Shown piece by piece: positions 49,331 through 60,217 of a stretch of 64,000 bases of DNA. The translations under genes were made by a program, and so were the position numbers. Under the pieces are notes generated by a model, which made no database searches, was not told the origin of the DNA, and worked only from the letters and a program-made list of their open reading frames with translations. The first letter of the stretch is position 1, and the number at the start of each line of letters is the position of its first letter. The DNA is from Hydrogenophilus sp. (GTDB taxonomy: Bacteria; Pseudomonadota; Gammaproteobacteria; Burkholderiales; Thiobacillaceae), in the NCBI GenBank assembly GCA_020725265.1, contig DYFK01000011.1, forward strand, positions 1 to 64,000. The letters run 5' to 3'.

Positions 49331-50920
49331 TCAGTCGCGGCGGCGGCCGGCGAGCCAGGCGATACCGAGCAACCCGAACAGACCGAGCAGGCCGCCGGCG
49401 TCGAAGGCGCCACCACCCCCTCCGCCGCCGCCGCCACCATTGCCGCCATTGCCCGAAGGCGTCACCGCCGCCAGCGCGGCGCGCGCGTCGAGCATGCCGG
49501 CGCCACAGGTCGTGGTGGTGCAGTTGCACTGGCTGTTGACGTTGGTCGACGGACAGGTCGGCAATCCGGCTTCCACCGGGAAGGCGCGCGCGTTGGCCTT
49601 GATCAGGTTGATGACCTGGGCCGGCGTCAATCCGGCGTTGCGGTCGAACATCAGCCCGGCGGTGGCCGCCACCAGCGGCGCCGAGAAACTGGTGCCGTAA
49701 TTGGCCTGGGTGAACTGGTCGGTGTAGCCATTCAGCCCGGGCGTGGTCGAACCCAGGTTGGTGGTGGTGTCGAGCGAGAACAGACAGGGTTCGCCGATGC
49801 CCGTGGTCACGCAGTTGCCAGCCGGCGCGCTGACGCCGATCTCCGGACCGAAACTGCTGTAGCCGACCTTGGTGCCGACATTGCGCAGCCCGCCCACCGC
49901 CAGCACGCCCGGACAATTCGCCGGCGACTCGACGGCGCCGTTGGCGTTGCCGGCGGAAGCCACCACCAGCACGCCGCGCGCGGTCAGTTCCGGGATCGTG
50001 TCGGTATAGGCCGAAGTACAGGTTCCGGGCGCGCCCAGGCTCAGGTTGATGACGCGCGCCGGCGTCGGATTGAGCGGCAGGCCGGGCACTTCCAGGCCGG
50101 CCGCCCAGCGCATCGCCGCCAGGATGTCGGAGTCGAAGCCACCGCATTTGCCAAGCGCGCGCAACGGCATCACGCGCAGATTCCAGCCGGCGCCGGCGAC
50201 GCCGACGCCATTGTCGGTGGCGGCGGCGATCAGGCCGGCGACGCGGGTACCGTGCCAGGAGCTGGGCTGGTCCCAGAACAGGGCGCCGCTACCGCACACC
50301 GCCACCAACGCCGAATTGGCGCGCGCGGCGGCATCGATGTAATCGCCGGGATCGCTCGGATCGGCGTCGCGGCCGTCGCCATCGGCGGCCAGCGCGGCGT
50401 TGGAAATGAAGTCATAGCCGGCGACCAGCTTGCCGGCCAGATCGGGATGGTCCGGGCGCACGCCGGTATCGATCACCGCGACCACGGTGCCGTTGTCGCC
50501 GCGGCCGATGTCCCAGGCCGCTTCCATGTTGATCGCCGCCGGTTGCGCCGCGCGCAGATACCACTGCCCCGGGAACATGGCGTCGTTGGGCATGGCGCGG
50601 ATGTAGCGCATCCGGTCCGGCAACGCGTACTCGACTTCCGGCTGCGCCGCCAGCAGGCGCAAGGTATCGTCGGCGCCGGCGCCTTCGGCCAGGAACACCC
50701 GCATGTCCGGCGCCGGCCCGGACAACGCGCGCAGGTTCAGGCCGGCGCGCCGGCCCAGCAGGCTGGCCTGGTCGGCCGCGCTGGCCTGGCGCAACGCCGA
50801 CGCCTCGGCGCGAAACTTGACGATCACCCGGGTGGCGGCGTCATCCACCGCCGCCGCCGCCACGTTCATGCCCAACAGCGGCAAGGACAGACCCACCCAC
50901 AACCAAATCGAAAACTTCAT
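49331..50920 (-). CDS. S8 subtilisin-like protease with GlyGly-CTERM sorting signal
   Basis: A 529-aa exported protease. It has a signal peptide (MKFSIWLWVGLSLPLLGMNVAAAA), an I9-like propeptide (RVIVKFRAEASAL...PEVEYALPDRMRYI), catalytic Asp in VVAVIDTGVRPDHPDLAGK, His in SSWHGTRVAGLIAAA and Ser in YGTSFSAPLVAATAGLM. Two paired-cysteine inserts lie near the C-terminus (CPSTNVNSQCNCTTTTC). The end is a glycine run, GLLGLFGLLGIAWLAG and RRR: a GlyGly-CTERM tripartite signal, normally processed by rhombosortase for surface attachment. Confidence 0.94.
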   Translation of the reverse strand: MKFSIWLWVGLSLPLLGMNVAAAAVDDAATRVIVKFRAEASALRQASAADQASLLGRRAGLNLRALSGPAPDMRVFLAEGAGADDTLRLLAAQPEVEYALPDRMRYIRAMPNDAMFPGQWYLRAAQPAAINMEAAWDIGRGDNGTVVAVIDTGVRPDHPDLAGKLVAGYDFISNAALAADGDGRDADPSDPGDYIDAAARANSALVAVCGSGALFWDQPSSWHGTRVAGLIAAATDNGVGVAGAGWNLRVMPLRALGKCGGFDSDILAAMRWAAGLEVPGLPLNPTPARVINLSLGAPGTCTSAYTDTIPELTARGVLVVASAGNANGAVESPANCPGVLAVGGLRNVGTKVGYSSFGPEIGVSAPAGNCVTTGIGEPCLFSLDTTTNLGSTTPGLNGYTDQFTQANYGTSFSAPLVAATAGLMFDRNAGLTPAQVINLIKANARAFPVEAGLPTCPSTNVNSQCNCTTTTCGAGMLDARAALAAVTPSGNGGNGGGGGGGGGGAFDAGGLLGLFGLLGIAWLAGRRRD

Positions 50921-50937
50921 GACTGACTCCCGATCGT

Positions 50938-51267
50938 TTATCGATGCGACCTCAGGACATCCGGGGTGACGGCGGCCACCCCCGGCATCGCGCCGATGCG
51001 CGCCAACGACCGCGCGCAACCGTCATCGCCGGCCGGACAGGCCAGCCGGTAGACGTGCCGGTCGGCGGCCACCGAGGTCTCATAGGCCACCGCCGCGCCG
51101 GTCTCGCGTTCGAGCGCCCGGACCAGCCCGGCATCGTCGCCGATCACGTCCGTCTGAAAGCGCACCAGCACGCGCATGGACGGCGCCGCCGAGGATGGCG
51201 GCGCGGCACAGGCGGCGCACAGGACACCGACCAGGGCGATCGACAACAATGGGATACGGCGGGACAT
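50938..51267 (-). CDS. Small lipoprotein resembling a stand-alone subtilisin prodomain (I9-like)
   Basis: A 109-aa protein. MSRRIPLLSIALVGVLCAAC is a lipoprotein signal (LCAAC). The mature part, MRVLVRFQTDVIGDDAGLVRALERETGAAVAYE, then HVYRLACPAGDDGCARSLARIGAMPGVAAVTPDVL, has the beta-alpha-beta-beta-alpha-beta pattern and the PGVAAV-PD ending typical of subtilisin prodomains. It lies 17 bp upstream of the S8 protease, so it is likely its chaperone or inhibitor (inference). Confidence 0.75.
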   Translation of the reverse strand: MSRRIPLLSIALVGVLCAACAAPPSSAAPSMRVLVRFQTDVIGDDAGLVRALERETGAAVAYETSVAADRHVYRLACPAGDDGCARSLARIGAMPGVAAVTPDVLRSHR

Positions 51268-51364
51268 GGCATCCTCCGGCGAGAACCACGGCCGGACAAG
51301 TCTAACGGCGCCAGAAAAAAACGACAGTGGGGGAAGCCGGAGAGGAAGAGGAAATCCGTGCATC

Positions 51365-51451
51365 TGGTGCCGGGAGGGGGACTCGAACCCCCACGAGTTT
51401 TGGCTCGGCGGATTTTGAATCCGCTGCGTCTACCGATTCCGCCATCCCGGC
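51365..51451 (-). tRNA. tRNA-Leu (anticodon CAA)
   Basis: The minus strand reads GCCGGGATGGCGGAATCGG... with a class II variable arm. The anticodon stem-loop GCGGA-TTCAAAA-TCCGC gives CAA. T arm is GGGGG-TTCGAGT-CCCCC. Acceptor ends TCCCGGC plus A, with encoded CCA at 51367-51365. 87 nt. Confidence 0.96.
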
Positions 51452-51471
51452 TGGATGGAAGGCGGCGATTA

Positions 51472-51505
51472 TCGCGGAAAGCCGGAACCGGCGGCAACGT
51501 ATAAT
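51472..51505. promoter_or_regulatory. Overlapping divergent promoters of tRNA-Leu and queA
   Basis: Minus strand: TTGCCG (51497-51492), 18-bp spacer, GATAAT (51473-51468), about 16 bp before the tRNA-Leu 5' end. Plus strand: TATAAT at 51500-51505 only 10 bp before the queA ATG, implying a very short or absent leader. Confidence 0.55.
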
Positions 51506-51515
51506 CCGCGCCCTC

Positions 51516-52574
51516 ATGAAAACCAGCGATTTCGATTACGCACTGCCGGACGAGCTGATCGCCCGCCACCCCCTGCCCGAGCGCGACGCCAGCCGGCTGC
51601 TCCATGTAGACGCCGCCGCCGACAGCTTCCACGACTGCGAATTCATCGATCTGCCCGCGCTGTTCCGGCCCGGCGACCTGCTGATCTTCAACGATACCCG
51701 CGTGATCAAGGCCCGACTGCGCGGCGAGAAGGCCAGCGGCGGCAAGGTCGAGATGCTGGTCGAACGCCTGCTCGGCGAGCACGAGGCGCTGGTCTTCCTG
51801 CGCGCCAGCAAATCGCCACGGCCCGGCAGCCGGCTGCGCTTCGCCGACGCCATCGACGCCCGCGTCGAGGCCCGCGAACAGGACCTGTTCCGGCTGTCGT
51901 TCGACCCCACCCGCCCGCTGCTGGCCTGGCTAGACCAATACGGCGAGGTACCGCTGCCGCCCTATCTGGCGCGCGGCGCGGAAGCCGACGACGACCGCCG
52001 CTACCAGACCGTCTACGCGCGCGACCCGGGCGCCGTCGCCGCGCCGACCGCCGGTCTGCACTTCAACGACGCGATGCTGGCGCGCCTGCGCGAACACGGC
52101 GTCGAAACCGCGTTCGTGACCCTGCACGTCGGCGCCGGCACCTTCCTGCCGGTACGCGTGGAGGACATCCACGATCACCGGATGCACAGCGAGCGCTATC
52201 TCGTCCCGGAAGCCACCGCCGAGGCCATCGAGACCGCGCGCGCGCGCGGTGGCCGGGTCACGGCGGTCGGCACCACCAGCCTGCGCGCGCTGGAATCGGC
52301 GGCCCGGTCCGGCACGCTCGCCACCGGCTCCGGCGAGACCGACCTGTTCATCACGCCCGGCTACCGGTTCCGCGTCATCGACCGCCTGATCACCAACTTC
52401 CATCTGCCGCGCTCCACCCTGCTGATGCTGGTCTCGGCCTTCGGCGGCACCGAGCTGTTGCGCCGCGCCTACCGCCATGCGGTCGCCGAACGCTACCGGT
52501 TCTTCAGCTACGGCGACGCCATGCTGATCGAACGACGGCAACACGGGCCGGAAAAAAACGCCGGCGCCAGTTGA
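51516..52574 (+). CDS. queA: S-adenosylmethionine:tRNA ribosyltransferase-isomerase
   Basis: A 352-aa enzyme from ATG 51516 ([29 protein letters not shown]). It contains [31 protein letters not shown] and [29 protein letters not shown], the family hallmarks. It adds the epoxycyclopentane ring to preQ1 in tRNA after Tgt. Frame extension to 51327 covers the tRNA gene and is rejected. Confidence 0.96.
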   Translation: MKTSDFDYALPDELIARHPLPERDASRLLHVDAAADSFHDCEFIDLPALFRPGDLLIFNDTRVIKARLRGEKASGGKVEMLVERLLGEHEALVFLRASKSPRPGSRLRFADAIDARVEAREQDLFRLSFDPTRPLLAWLDQYGEVPLPPYLARGAEADDDRRYQTVYARDPGAVAAPTAGLHFNDAMLARLREHGVETAFVTLHVGAGTFLPVRVEDIHDHRMHSERYLVPEATAEAIETARARGGRVTAVGTTSLRALESAARSGTLATGSGETDLFITPGYRFRVIDRLITNFHLPRSTLLMLVSAFGGTELLRRAYRHAVAERYRFFSYGDAMLIERRQHGPEKNAGAS

Positions 52575-52598
52575 CGAAAGCATTACCGTGGCTATAAT
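52571..52598 (+). promoter_or_regulatory. Sigma-70 promoter of the tRNA-Gly/tRNA-Cys unit
   Basis: TTGACG (52571-52576), 16-bp spacer, TATAAT (52593-52598), 16 bp before tRNA-Gly. The -35 overlaps the queA stop codon. Confidence 0.8.
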
Positions 52599-52614
52599 GC
52601 CGGCTCACTTCGAC

Positions 52615-52690
52615 GCGGGAATAGCTCAGTTGGTAGAGCGCAACCTTGCCAAGGTTGAGGTCGCGAGTTCGAGCCTCGTTTCCCGCTCCA
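52615..52690 (+). tRNA. tRNA-Gly (anticodon GCC)
   Basis: GCGGGAATAGCTCAGTTGG... with anticodon stem-loop CAACC-TTGCCAA-GGTTG (GCC), T arm GCGAG-TTCGAGC-CTCGT, and acceptor TCCCGCT followed by CCA. 76 nt. Confidence 0.97.
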
Positions 52691-52696
52691 GATTCA

Positions 52697-52719
52697 GGGG
52701 AAAGCATCCAGCTTTCCCC
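52697..52719 (+). terminator. Hairpin between tRNA-Gly and tRNA-Cys
   Basis: GGGGAAAGC pairs with GCTTTCCCC around ATCCA, followed by TTGTTC. It may be a weak terminator or processing signal between the two tRNAs. Confidence 0.55.
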
Positions 52720-52748
52720 TTGTTCATTCAGAAGACCGCGATCAACAC

Positions 52749-52822
52749 GGCGCGTTAGCAAAGCGGTTATGCACCGGATTGCAAATCCGTGAAGGTCGGT
52801 TCGACTCCGGCACGCGCCTCCA
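52749..52822 (+). tRNA. tRNA-Cys (anticodon GCA)
   Basis: GGCGCGTTAGCAAAGCGG... with anticodon stem-loop CGGA-TTGCAAA-TCCG (GCA), T arm GTCGG-TTCGACT-CCGGC, acceptor CGCGCCT and CCA. 74 nt. Confidence 0.97.
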
Positions 52823-52837
52823 GAAATCCCAGGACAG

Positions 52838-52862
52838 GGCCACCCTCGGGTGGCCTTTTTCT
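52838..52862 (+). terminator. Rho-independent terminator after tRNA-Cys
   Basis: GGCCACCC-TC-GGGTGGCC followed by TTTTTCTT. It is the clearest intrinsic terminator in the window. Confidence 0.85.
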
Positions 52863-52891
52863 TGTCCGGCGTCCGCCGCCGGTCCGATACC

Positions 52892-54094
52892 TCAATACAG
52901 CAGACAGTCCCGGCTGGCTTCCCGCCAGGCGGTTTCATCGACACTCGCCAGCGCGTCCAGGTCGCCCGGCTCGGCGGCGGCGTCATCGACCCACTGACGC
53001 AGCGCCTCGCCGCCGTTGATCAGATCGATGGCCAGGCGGTCATGCTCGTACTCGTAGGGAAAATCCCGCCACAACGGATAATCCGGGCGCAGGCGGCGCA
53101 AGGCCTTGAACGCGAGCGCCTGCAGGCGCCAGGGTCGGAAGTCGTGATGCCGGTAGGCGTCGGTATCGACGTGAATCTGGATGCCAGCGCACAACCGGCC
53201 GGCATGCTTGTGGAAGGTGGGCTCGAACCAGCATTCCCGCAACCGGCAGCCGGCCAGCCAGTCCGGCGCCAGTTCACGCATCGTCGCCATCAACCGGCGC
53301 GGTTCCAGATCGGGCGCGCCGAACAGTTCCAGCGGCCGGGTGGTGCCGCGCCCTTCCGACAGCGTCGTGCCTTCCAGCATCACCGTGCCGGCGTAACAGC
53401 GCGCCATCGACAGGTTGGGCGCGTTCGGGCTCGGATTGACCCACTCGCGCAGGCTGGTCGGCCAGCCGTAACCGGGCGCCGCCCAGGCATCCCAGCCTTG
53501 CAGGGTCACCACCTGGTAATCGAGTTCGAGCCCGTATTCACGCATGAACCAGCGGCCCATCTCGCCCAGCGTCAGGCCGTGCCGCATCGGCATCGGCCCG
53601 GCGCCGACGAAGCTTTCCCAGCCCGGCCGCAACAGGCTGCCTTCCACCGGCCGGCCGGCCGGGTTGGGTCGATCCAGCACCCAGACCGACTTGCCCAGGC
53701 GCGCGGCTTCCTCCAGCACGTAACGCAAGGTGGTGATGAAGGTGTAGACGCGGCAGCCGAGGTCCTGGAGATCGACCAGCAGCACGTCGAAACTGTCCAT
53801 CATCGCCGGTGTCGGCCGGCGTACCTCGCCGTACAGGCTGAACACCGGGATGCCGAGCGCCGGGTCGACGTAGTCGGGAGATTCCACCATGTTGTCCTGC
53901 TTGTCGCCGCGCAGGCCGTGCTGCGGGCCGAAGGCGGCGCTCAGACCGAGGTCGGGCAACGCCGCGAGCGCGTCCAGCGCGTGCGTGAGATCGGCGGTCA
54001 CCGAGGCGGGATGCGCCAGCAGGGCGACGCGCCGGCCGCGCAGGGGACGGCGCAGCCCGGGTTCGGCGAGCAGACGGTCGAGGCCGAATTTCAT
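52892..54094 (-). CDS. DUF1343 exo-beta-N-acetylmuramidase, NamZ-like
   Basis: A 400-aa soluble protein: RRVALLAHPASVTADLTHALDAL, AFGPQHGLRGDKQDNMVES (family hallmark), LYGEVRRPTPAMMDSFDVLLVDLQDLGCRVYTFITTLRYVLEEAARLGK, and NLSMARCYAGTVMLEGTTLSEGRGTTRPLELFGAPDL. Family members release terminal MurNAc in peptidoglycan recycling, working with NagZ. No signal peptide. It overlaps the DOMON-like gene upstream by 4 bp (ATGA). Confidence 0.93.
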   Translation of the reverse strand: MKFGLDRLLAEPGLRRPLRGRRVALLAHPASVTADLTHALDALAALPDLGLSAAFGPQHGLRGDKQDNMVESPDYVDPALGIPVFSLYGEVRRPTPAMMDSFDVLLVDLQDLGCRVYTFITTLRYVLEEAARLGKSVWVLDRPNPAGRPVEGSLLRPGWESFVGAGPMPMRHGLTLGEMGRWFMREYGLELDYQVVTLQGWDAWAAPGYGWPTSLREWVNPSPNAPNLSMARCYAGTVMLEGTTLSEGRGTTRPLELFGAPDLEPRRLMATMRELAPDWLAGCRLRECWFEPTFHKHAGRLCAGIQIHVDTDAYRHHDFRPWRLQALAFKALRRLRPDYPLWRDFPYEYEHDRLAIDLINGGEALRQWVDDAAAEPGDLDALASVDETAWREASRDCLLY

Positions 54095-54666
54095 GACGGA
54101 TCTTCGGGAAGGTCGGAAACGTGCGCGAATGTATCAGGATGGTGGAAGTCCGGCGGCCCCGGCGGATGCCGGAGCGCCCAATACGACAACGCGCCGTCGG
54201 CGGTCTCCAGCACCGCGCTCAGCCCCAGCCGTGGGCGCCGGCAGGTGGCCGGCCAGGCCATCGGTTGCCGGACCGTCAGGATCAGGCCGCGCGCGTCCAC
54301 CGTCAGGACGATGTCCGGCGCCGGGATGGCCAGCGCCGGGCCGGCATCGCGATACCCCCGGAACGCATAAGCCTGCCACTGCCCGGAAGGCGAGAAGTTG
54401 AATTCAAGGTAGGGCAGCGGTGCTCCGGCCGGCGCGTCGGCGTCGGCCACGAACGCCTCGAAACAGGTCCGCCGCCAGAGACCGTCGACGCGACCATCCG
54501 GCCCCGCCCCGGCCAGCGGCGCCGGCAACCGGACGCGGTCCCGCCCGCAATCGAGCAGGTAGCGCAGTTCCAGCACGCGATCGGGTCGGAAGGCCACTTC
54601 GACGCGCGGATCGAGACCGGTCGGCGGGGAGGCGGGATGGGGAGCCAACGCGAGCGTGACGGACAT
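54091..54666 (-). CDS. DOMON-like domain-containing protein
   Basis: A 191-aa protein from ATG 54666 (MSVTLALAPHPASPP). Beta-rich, with LWRRTCFEAFVADADAPAGAPLPYLEFNFSPSGQWQAYAFRGYR, the DOMON-like (carbohydrate/heme-binding CBM9-type) core. Function unknown; coupled to namZ by an ATGA overlap, so it may assist cell-wall sugar handling (inference). Confidence 0.85.
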   Translation of the reverse strand: MSVTLALAPHPASPPTGLDPRVEVAFRPDRVLELRYLLDCGRDRVRLPAPLAGAGPDGRVDGLWRRTCFEAFVADADAPAGAPLPYLEFNFSPSGQWQAYAFRGYRDAGPALAIPAPDIVLTVDARGLILTVRQPMAWPATCRRPRLGLSAVLETADGALSYWALRHPPGPPDFHHPDTFAHVSDLPEDPS

Positions 54667-54840
54667 GGCGGCCGGATCGGAACGGTGGGTGGACGACGAT
54701 GGCGCCGAAGATAGCGCATCCGCGCGCCCACCTCGATCCGTCGGCCGCTCCGGCAGCCGGGCCATGGCGGCCGTCGGCGCGGCCGAACTGCTGCTACCAT
54801 GCATGCATAAGCCGGAAAAACGGCGGGATCGAGGAGAAGG

Positions 54841-55863
54841 ATGATGCGCGCGCGCTGGATGCCGTTGTGGATGGTCGTGGTCATTTCGTTCGCGCCACTC
54901 GCGAGCCTGGCCAGCCAGAACGCGCTGGTGCGACTCACGGTCAGCCATCCCGGCCCCTTCAATCTCGCTTACCTGCCCCTCGATCTGGCGCCAAGAATCG
55001 GCGCCGATCGCGCCGAAGGCGCCATCCTGCAATCCCTGCATGCCGGTGGTGGCGGCATCGCCCTGGCCAACCTGATGAATCGCAACGCCGATTTCGCCGT
55101 CGCCGGCCTGCCGGCGGTGATGTCGTTGCGCGCCAACGGTGGCCGAGTGGTAGCCCTGATGGCGATCAACGACACGCCAGTCCGGGTGCTGATGGTGCGC
55201 GCCGACCTCAAGGGCAAGGTCAAACGCATCGCCGATCTCAAGGGCCGGGTGATCGGCGTGCCCAACAGTTCGCTGACCAGCAAGACCGCCTCCCAGCAAC
55301 TGACCGAACTGCTGCTGCGTTCCGACGGGGTCGGCCCGGACCAGATCCGTCTGGTCCCGGCGGGGCAAAGCTGGGCGGAACAATCCACGCTTCTGGAAAG
55401 CCGGGTCGCCGACGCCATCATGGGCGACGAGCCGTTCGCCTCGCGCCTCCAGGCGGAGGGCAAGGCCTTCATCCTGACCAGTCTGGCCGACCCGGCCACC
55501 GCCGCGAAGGTACCCGGCGCCAACTATCTGCATGCCACGCTGGCCACGCGCGAGGACATGACGCGCGAACATCCCGGCGAAATCGCGCGCATGGTGCGCG
55601 TGCTCAAGCGCACCCTGGCCTGGCTGGCGAAAGCTTCCCCGGAACAGGTGGTCGACACCCTCGGCATGCGCGACCCGGTCGAACGCGATTCTCTGATCCG
55701 GGCGCTGCGCGCCTATCCCAATCTGTACAGCCACGACGGCCGCTTCTCGGCCAGGCAGTTGGCCGATACCGAACTCTTCTTCCGCGCCACCTCGGCCGGC
55801 GACGCGCGCGCGCCGTTGCTCGCCGACATGGTGGTCGACACCTGGTCCGGCCGAAAGCCCTGA
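54841..55863 (+). CDS. ABC-type substrate-binding protein (SsuA/THI5-like), no transporter genes nearby
   Basis: A 340-aa protein; tandem ATGs at 54841 and 54844 follow GAGGAGAAGG. Signal peptide [25 protein letters not shown]. Periplasmic binding fold: [73 protein letters not shown]. No permease or ATPase gene follows; the next gene, 4 bp later, is a hybrid histidine kinase, so it probably feeds a ligand signal to it. Confidence 0.9.
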   Translation: MMRARWMPLWMVVVISFAPLASLASQNALVRLTVSHPGPFNLAYLPLDLAPRIGADRAEGAILQSLHAGGGGIALANLMNRNADFAVAGLPAVMSLRANGGRVVALMAINDTPVRVLMVRADLKGKVKRIADLKGRVIGVPNSSLTSKTASQQLTELLLRSDGVGPDQIRLVPAGQSWAEQSTLLESRVADAIMGDEPFASRLQAEGKAFILTSLADPATAAKVPGANYLHATLATREDMTREHPGEIARMVRVLKRTLAWLAKASPEQVVDTLGMRDPVERDSLIRALRAYPNLYSHDGRFSARQLADTELFFRATSAGDARAPLLADMVVDTWSGRKP

Positions 55864-55867
55864 AACC

Positions 55868-58800
55868 ATGGCCGAGCCCGCCACGCTCCGCCACAGCCTG
55901 ATCGGCCAGGCCGGCCTCAGGCTGGCGGTGGCGGCGGTGATCACCATCCTGGTACTGACCGGCGTGGCGGCCTGGTTCTATCTGCGCGCGGAGATACGTG
56001 CCGCCGAACGGACCCGGAGCGTGCTGCTCGCCACCTATGAAAATCGCGCGCGGCAATGGGAAGAACGTTGGGAACATGACGCCCTGTTTTTCAAGGCGCG
56101 CCTGGAATTCACGCGCATCCTGGAAAACCCGGCCAATCGCTGGCCGCTGATGCGCGGTTTTCTCACCACCCAGGGCGAGCACCGCGATTTCAACGCGGTG
56201 GTGATCACGGATGCCGCCGGCAAGATACGTTTCCATCACGGCGACCTCGGCGAAACGCCGCCGGAAACCTTCCATGCCGGTCCGCCCGTCGCCTGGCATG
56301 TCGGCGCCGATGGCCATCGGTTGTTCCGGGTGTATCGCCAGCCTCTCTGGCTGGGCGATCTGGGCATGGGCCAGCTCCATCTGTTCCGCCAGCTCGATAA
56401 CGCCATGTTGCACGAAGCGGCCCCACCCGACGGCCGGCTGTATCTGGCCTGGGGTGATACCCCCGTGGCGAGCTCGCGCGGTTCGCTTGGCGCGGAACAG
56501 GGCCTGGCACCATCCGGCCGGCTCCGCGAGGGCGGTACGACCTGGCTGGTGACACGGCTGGCGTGGCCGCTTCGTGACACCGGAGGAGCGCCCGAACTGG
56601 TGATCTGGGCGCCGCTGTCGACGCCGCTGTCACTGTCCGATCTGGCCTGGGCATCCGGTCTCGCCATGCTGGCGCTGGCGCTGCTGCTGTGGCGTTCGCT
56701 GATCCTGTGGCAGATGCGCACCGCCAAACGGATCGCCCATCTGGCCACGGTCGCCGACACCTTCGCCGCCGGCTACGCGGTTTCCCCGGAAGTCCAGCGC
56801 CATCTCGACCGGGCCGCCAGCGTCAACCACGACGAGATCGACCGGGTCGTCGAGTCCATGCGCCTGCTCACGCAAACCGTGGTCGAGCGCGACGAGGCGC
56901 GCGCCGCCAACGAAACCCTGCTGCGCGACAACGAACAGCGTATCCGCGAGATCACCGCGACCCTGGGCGACAGCGTGCTGGTGACCGATGCCGGTGGCCG
57001 CATCACCTTCGCCAACCCGTGCGCCGAACGCAAGCTCGGCCGGCCCGAAGCGGAAATGCTCGGCCGCGGGCTCGATGACATCCTGTGCGATCACCAGCCC
57101 GGGAAAACCCCGCCCGACTGGTTTCTGGGTATCGCCAGGGCGCGCGCGGCGGGCGAGGAATACCGGGATTTCGACACCGAGATCTGCGGCGCCGACGGCA
57201 GCCGCTTCGACGCCGCCATCGCCGCCACGCCGATCATCCGCGGCCACCTCGTCATCGGCCAGGTCATCGCCATCCAGGACGTCACCCCGCTCCGGATGGC
57301 CGAGCGGGCGCAGCGCGAGGCCAAGGAACTGGCGTTGGAAGCCAGCCGCGCCAAGAGCGAATTCCTGGCCAACATGAGCCATGAAGTGCGCACGCCGATG
57401 AACGCCATCCTCGGCCTGTGCAGCCTGGGCCTGGCCAGCCGGCCGGCGCCGCGCCTGCGCGACTACCTGACCAAGATCCGCATGGCCTCGCGTTCGCTGC
57501 TGGCCATCCTCAACGACGTCCTCGACTTCTCCAAGATCGAGGCCGAGCGGCTGGAACTGGAACAGGTCGATTTCGTGCTCGACAAGGTCTTCGATCAGGT
57601 CGCCAACCTGTTCCAGGCACGCGCCGAGGAAAAGGGCCTGGAATTCGTGTTCGCCATCTCGCCGCTGATTCCGCCACGGTTGTGTGGCGACCCGCTGCGA
57701 CTGGAGCAGGTGCTGTCGAATCTGGTCGGCAACGCCATCAAGTTCACCGAACACGGCGGCGTCCACGTCGGCGTCGCGGTTTCCGGACGCGAACTGACCG
57801 CCGACGGCGAACGGGTGGTGCTCGAATTCAGCGTGCGCGACACCGGCGTCGGCCTCACGCCGGAACAGCTCGCCAGGTTGTTCCAACCGTTCACACAGGC
57901 CGACAGCTCGATCACCCGCCGCTACGGCGGCACCGGCCTCGGCCTGGCCATCGCCAAGGGCCTGGTGACGCGCATGGGCGGCGAGATCGGCGCCGACAGC
58001 CGGCCGGACCAAGGCAGCACGTTCCGGTTCACCGCCACCTTCGAGGTCGCGCGCGGCGCCGCCGAGGCGCCGCCGGAGCTGAAACCGCTGCGGGTCTGGG
58101 TGGTCGCGGCGACACCGGCGCAAAATGACGCGCTCGCCGACCTGCTGACCGCGTTCCGCTTCACGGTCACCCGCCTGGATACGCTGGACGCGGCCCTGGC
58201 CCGACTCGACCAGGCGGAAACGCCACCCGAACTGGTGTTCACCGACGGCGGCATCGAACAGGCCATCGCCGATGCCCGCGCCCTGCGCGCCGGATTCGCC
58301 CGGGTCGGCGCCAATCCCGATCTGGTGCTGATGGGCGCGGCCGGCGAGCTGGAAGCGCTGGGCATGGATTTCGACGGCATCGCCGCCGTCCTGCGCGTAC
58401 CGTTCACGCCTTCCGACGTCATGGATCTGCTCCATCGCCTGCGCGTCCGCGACGGCTTCCGCCAGGACGAGGCCGGTCTCGACGCCCTCGCCGAGCGCGC
58501 CGCGCCGCTGCGCGAACGGCGCGTGCTGCTGGTCGAGGACAACAGCTTCAACCAGCAGGTGATGCGCGAATCCCTGTCCTATCTGGGCCTGAGCGTCGAC
58601 GTCGCCGGCGATGGCGCCAAGGCCATCGAGCATCTGCGCCGGCAGCCCTGCGACGCGGTGCTGATGGACGTGCACATGCCGGTCATGGACGGTCTGGAAG
58701 CAACCCGCCGCATCCGCGCGGAACCCGCCTGGCGCGCGCTGCCGGTCATCGGCCTGACCGCCGCCGTGATGCCAGCCGATCGCGAGGCCTGCCTGGAGGC

Positions 58801-59171
58801 GGGCATGGATGCCCATGTCGGCAAGCCGGTCGACATGGCCGTGCTGATCGATACCCTGCTCGCCAGCCTGGGCCTGGGCGCGACCACGCCGGCATCGGCG
58901 GCTACCGGCGTGGCCGGCGCGGCCGTCAATACCGGCGCCGGCAATCCCGGCCGGTTCGCGAGCGCGCTCGAACGCATCGGCGTGTTGCTCGACGACGACC
59001 GCTACGTCGGTCAGGAACTGTTCGACGCGCTCGCGCATGCCCCGGCGCCGCTGGCGAAACTGTCGGCGGCGCTGCGTTTCAAGCTCGACCAGTTCGATTA
59101 CCCGGCCGCGCGCGAGATCGCCGCCCAGTTGCGCGCGCTGGCCGAAACCCCGCAAGAACCGGAAACGCCCG

Positions 59172-59194
<23 letters not shown>
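55868..59194 (+). CDS. Hybrid sensor histidine kinase (periplasmic sensor, PAS, degenerate REC, REC)
   Basis: A 1108-aa kinase. TM1 ([21 protein letters not shown]), a periplasmic domain of about 220 residues, TM2 ([17 protein letters not shown]), then a PAS domain ([25 protein letters not shown]). HisKA has H505 ([14 protein letters not shown]), HATPase has [11 protein letters not shown] and [10 protein letters not shown] receiver-like domain at about 740-870 lacks the phospho-acceptor, and a full receiver has D934 ([15 protein letters not shown]). A helical tail lacks an Hpt histidine. It overlaps the next GGDEF gene by 23 bp. Confidence 0.93.
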
Positions 59195-60122
<928 letters not shown>

Positions 60123-60146
60123 GCCCGACGCGCCCCCCCCAGACCC

Positions 60147-60217
60147 TTGACCATCTCCTTGGCCATCCCCATGACGATCCCCTTGAACATCCCCTTGAAC
60201 ATCCCCTTGAACACACC
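60147..60217 (+). repeat. Six tandem 12-bp repeats abutting the start codon of the PhnD-like gene
   Basis: Units in order: TTGACCATCTCC, TTGGCCATCCCC, ATGACGATCCCC, TTGAACATCCCC, TTGAACATCCCC, TTGAACACACC, then ATG 60218. The last units are identical, the outer ones diverged. The array replaces any recognisable Shine-Dalgarno sequence. Confidence 0.85.

Noticed and set aside
51365-52822. tRNA genes as integration (att) sites for a mobile element
   Set aside because: No duplicated tRNA 3' end, integrase or composition shift is seen around them; flanks are housekeeping genes.
60147-60217. CRISPR-like array
   Set aside because: The 12-bp units are directly adjacent, with no unique spacers, and no cas genes are near.
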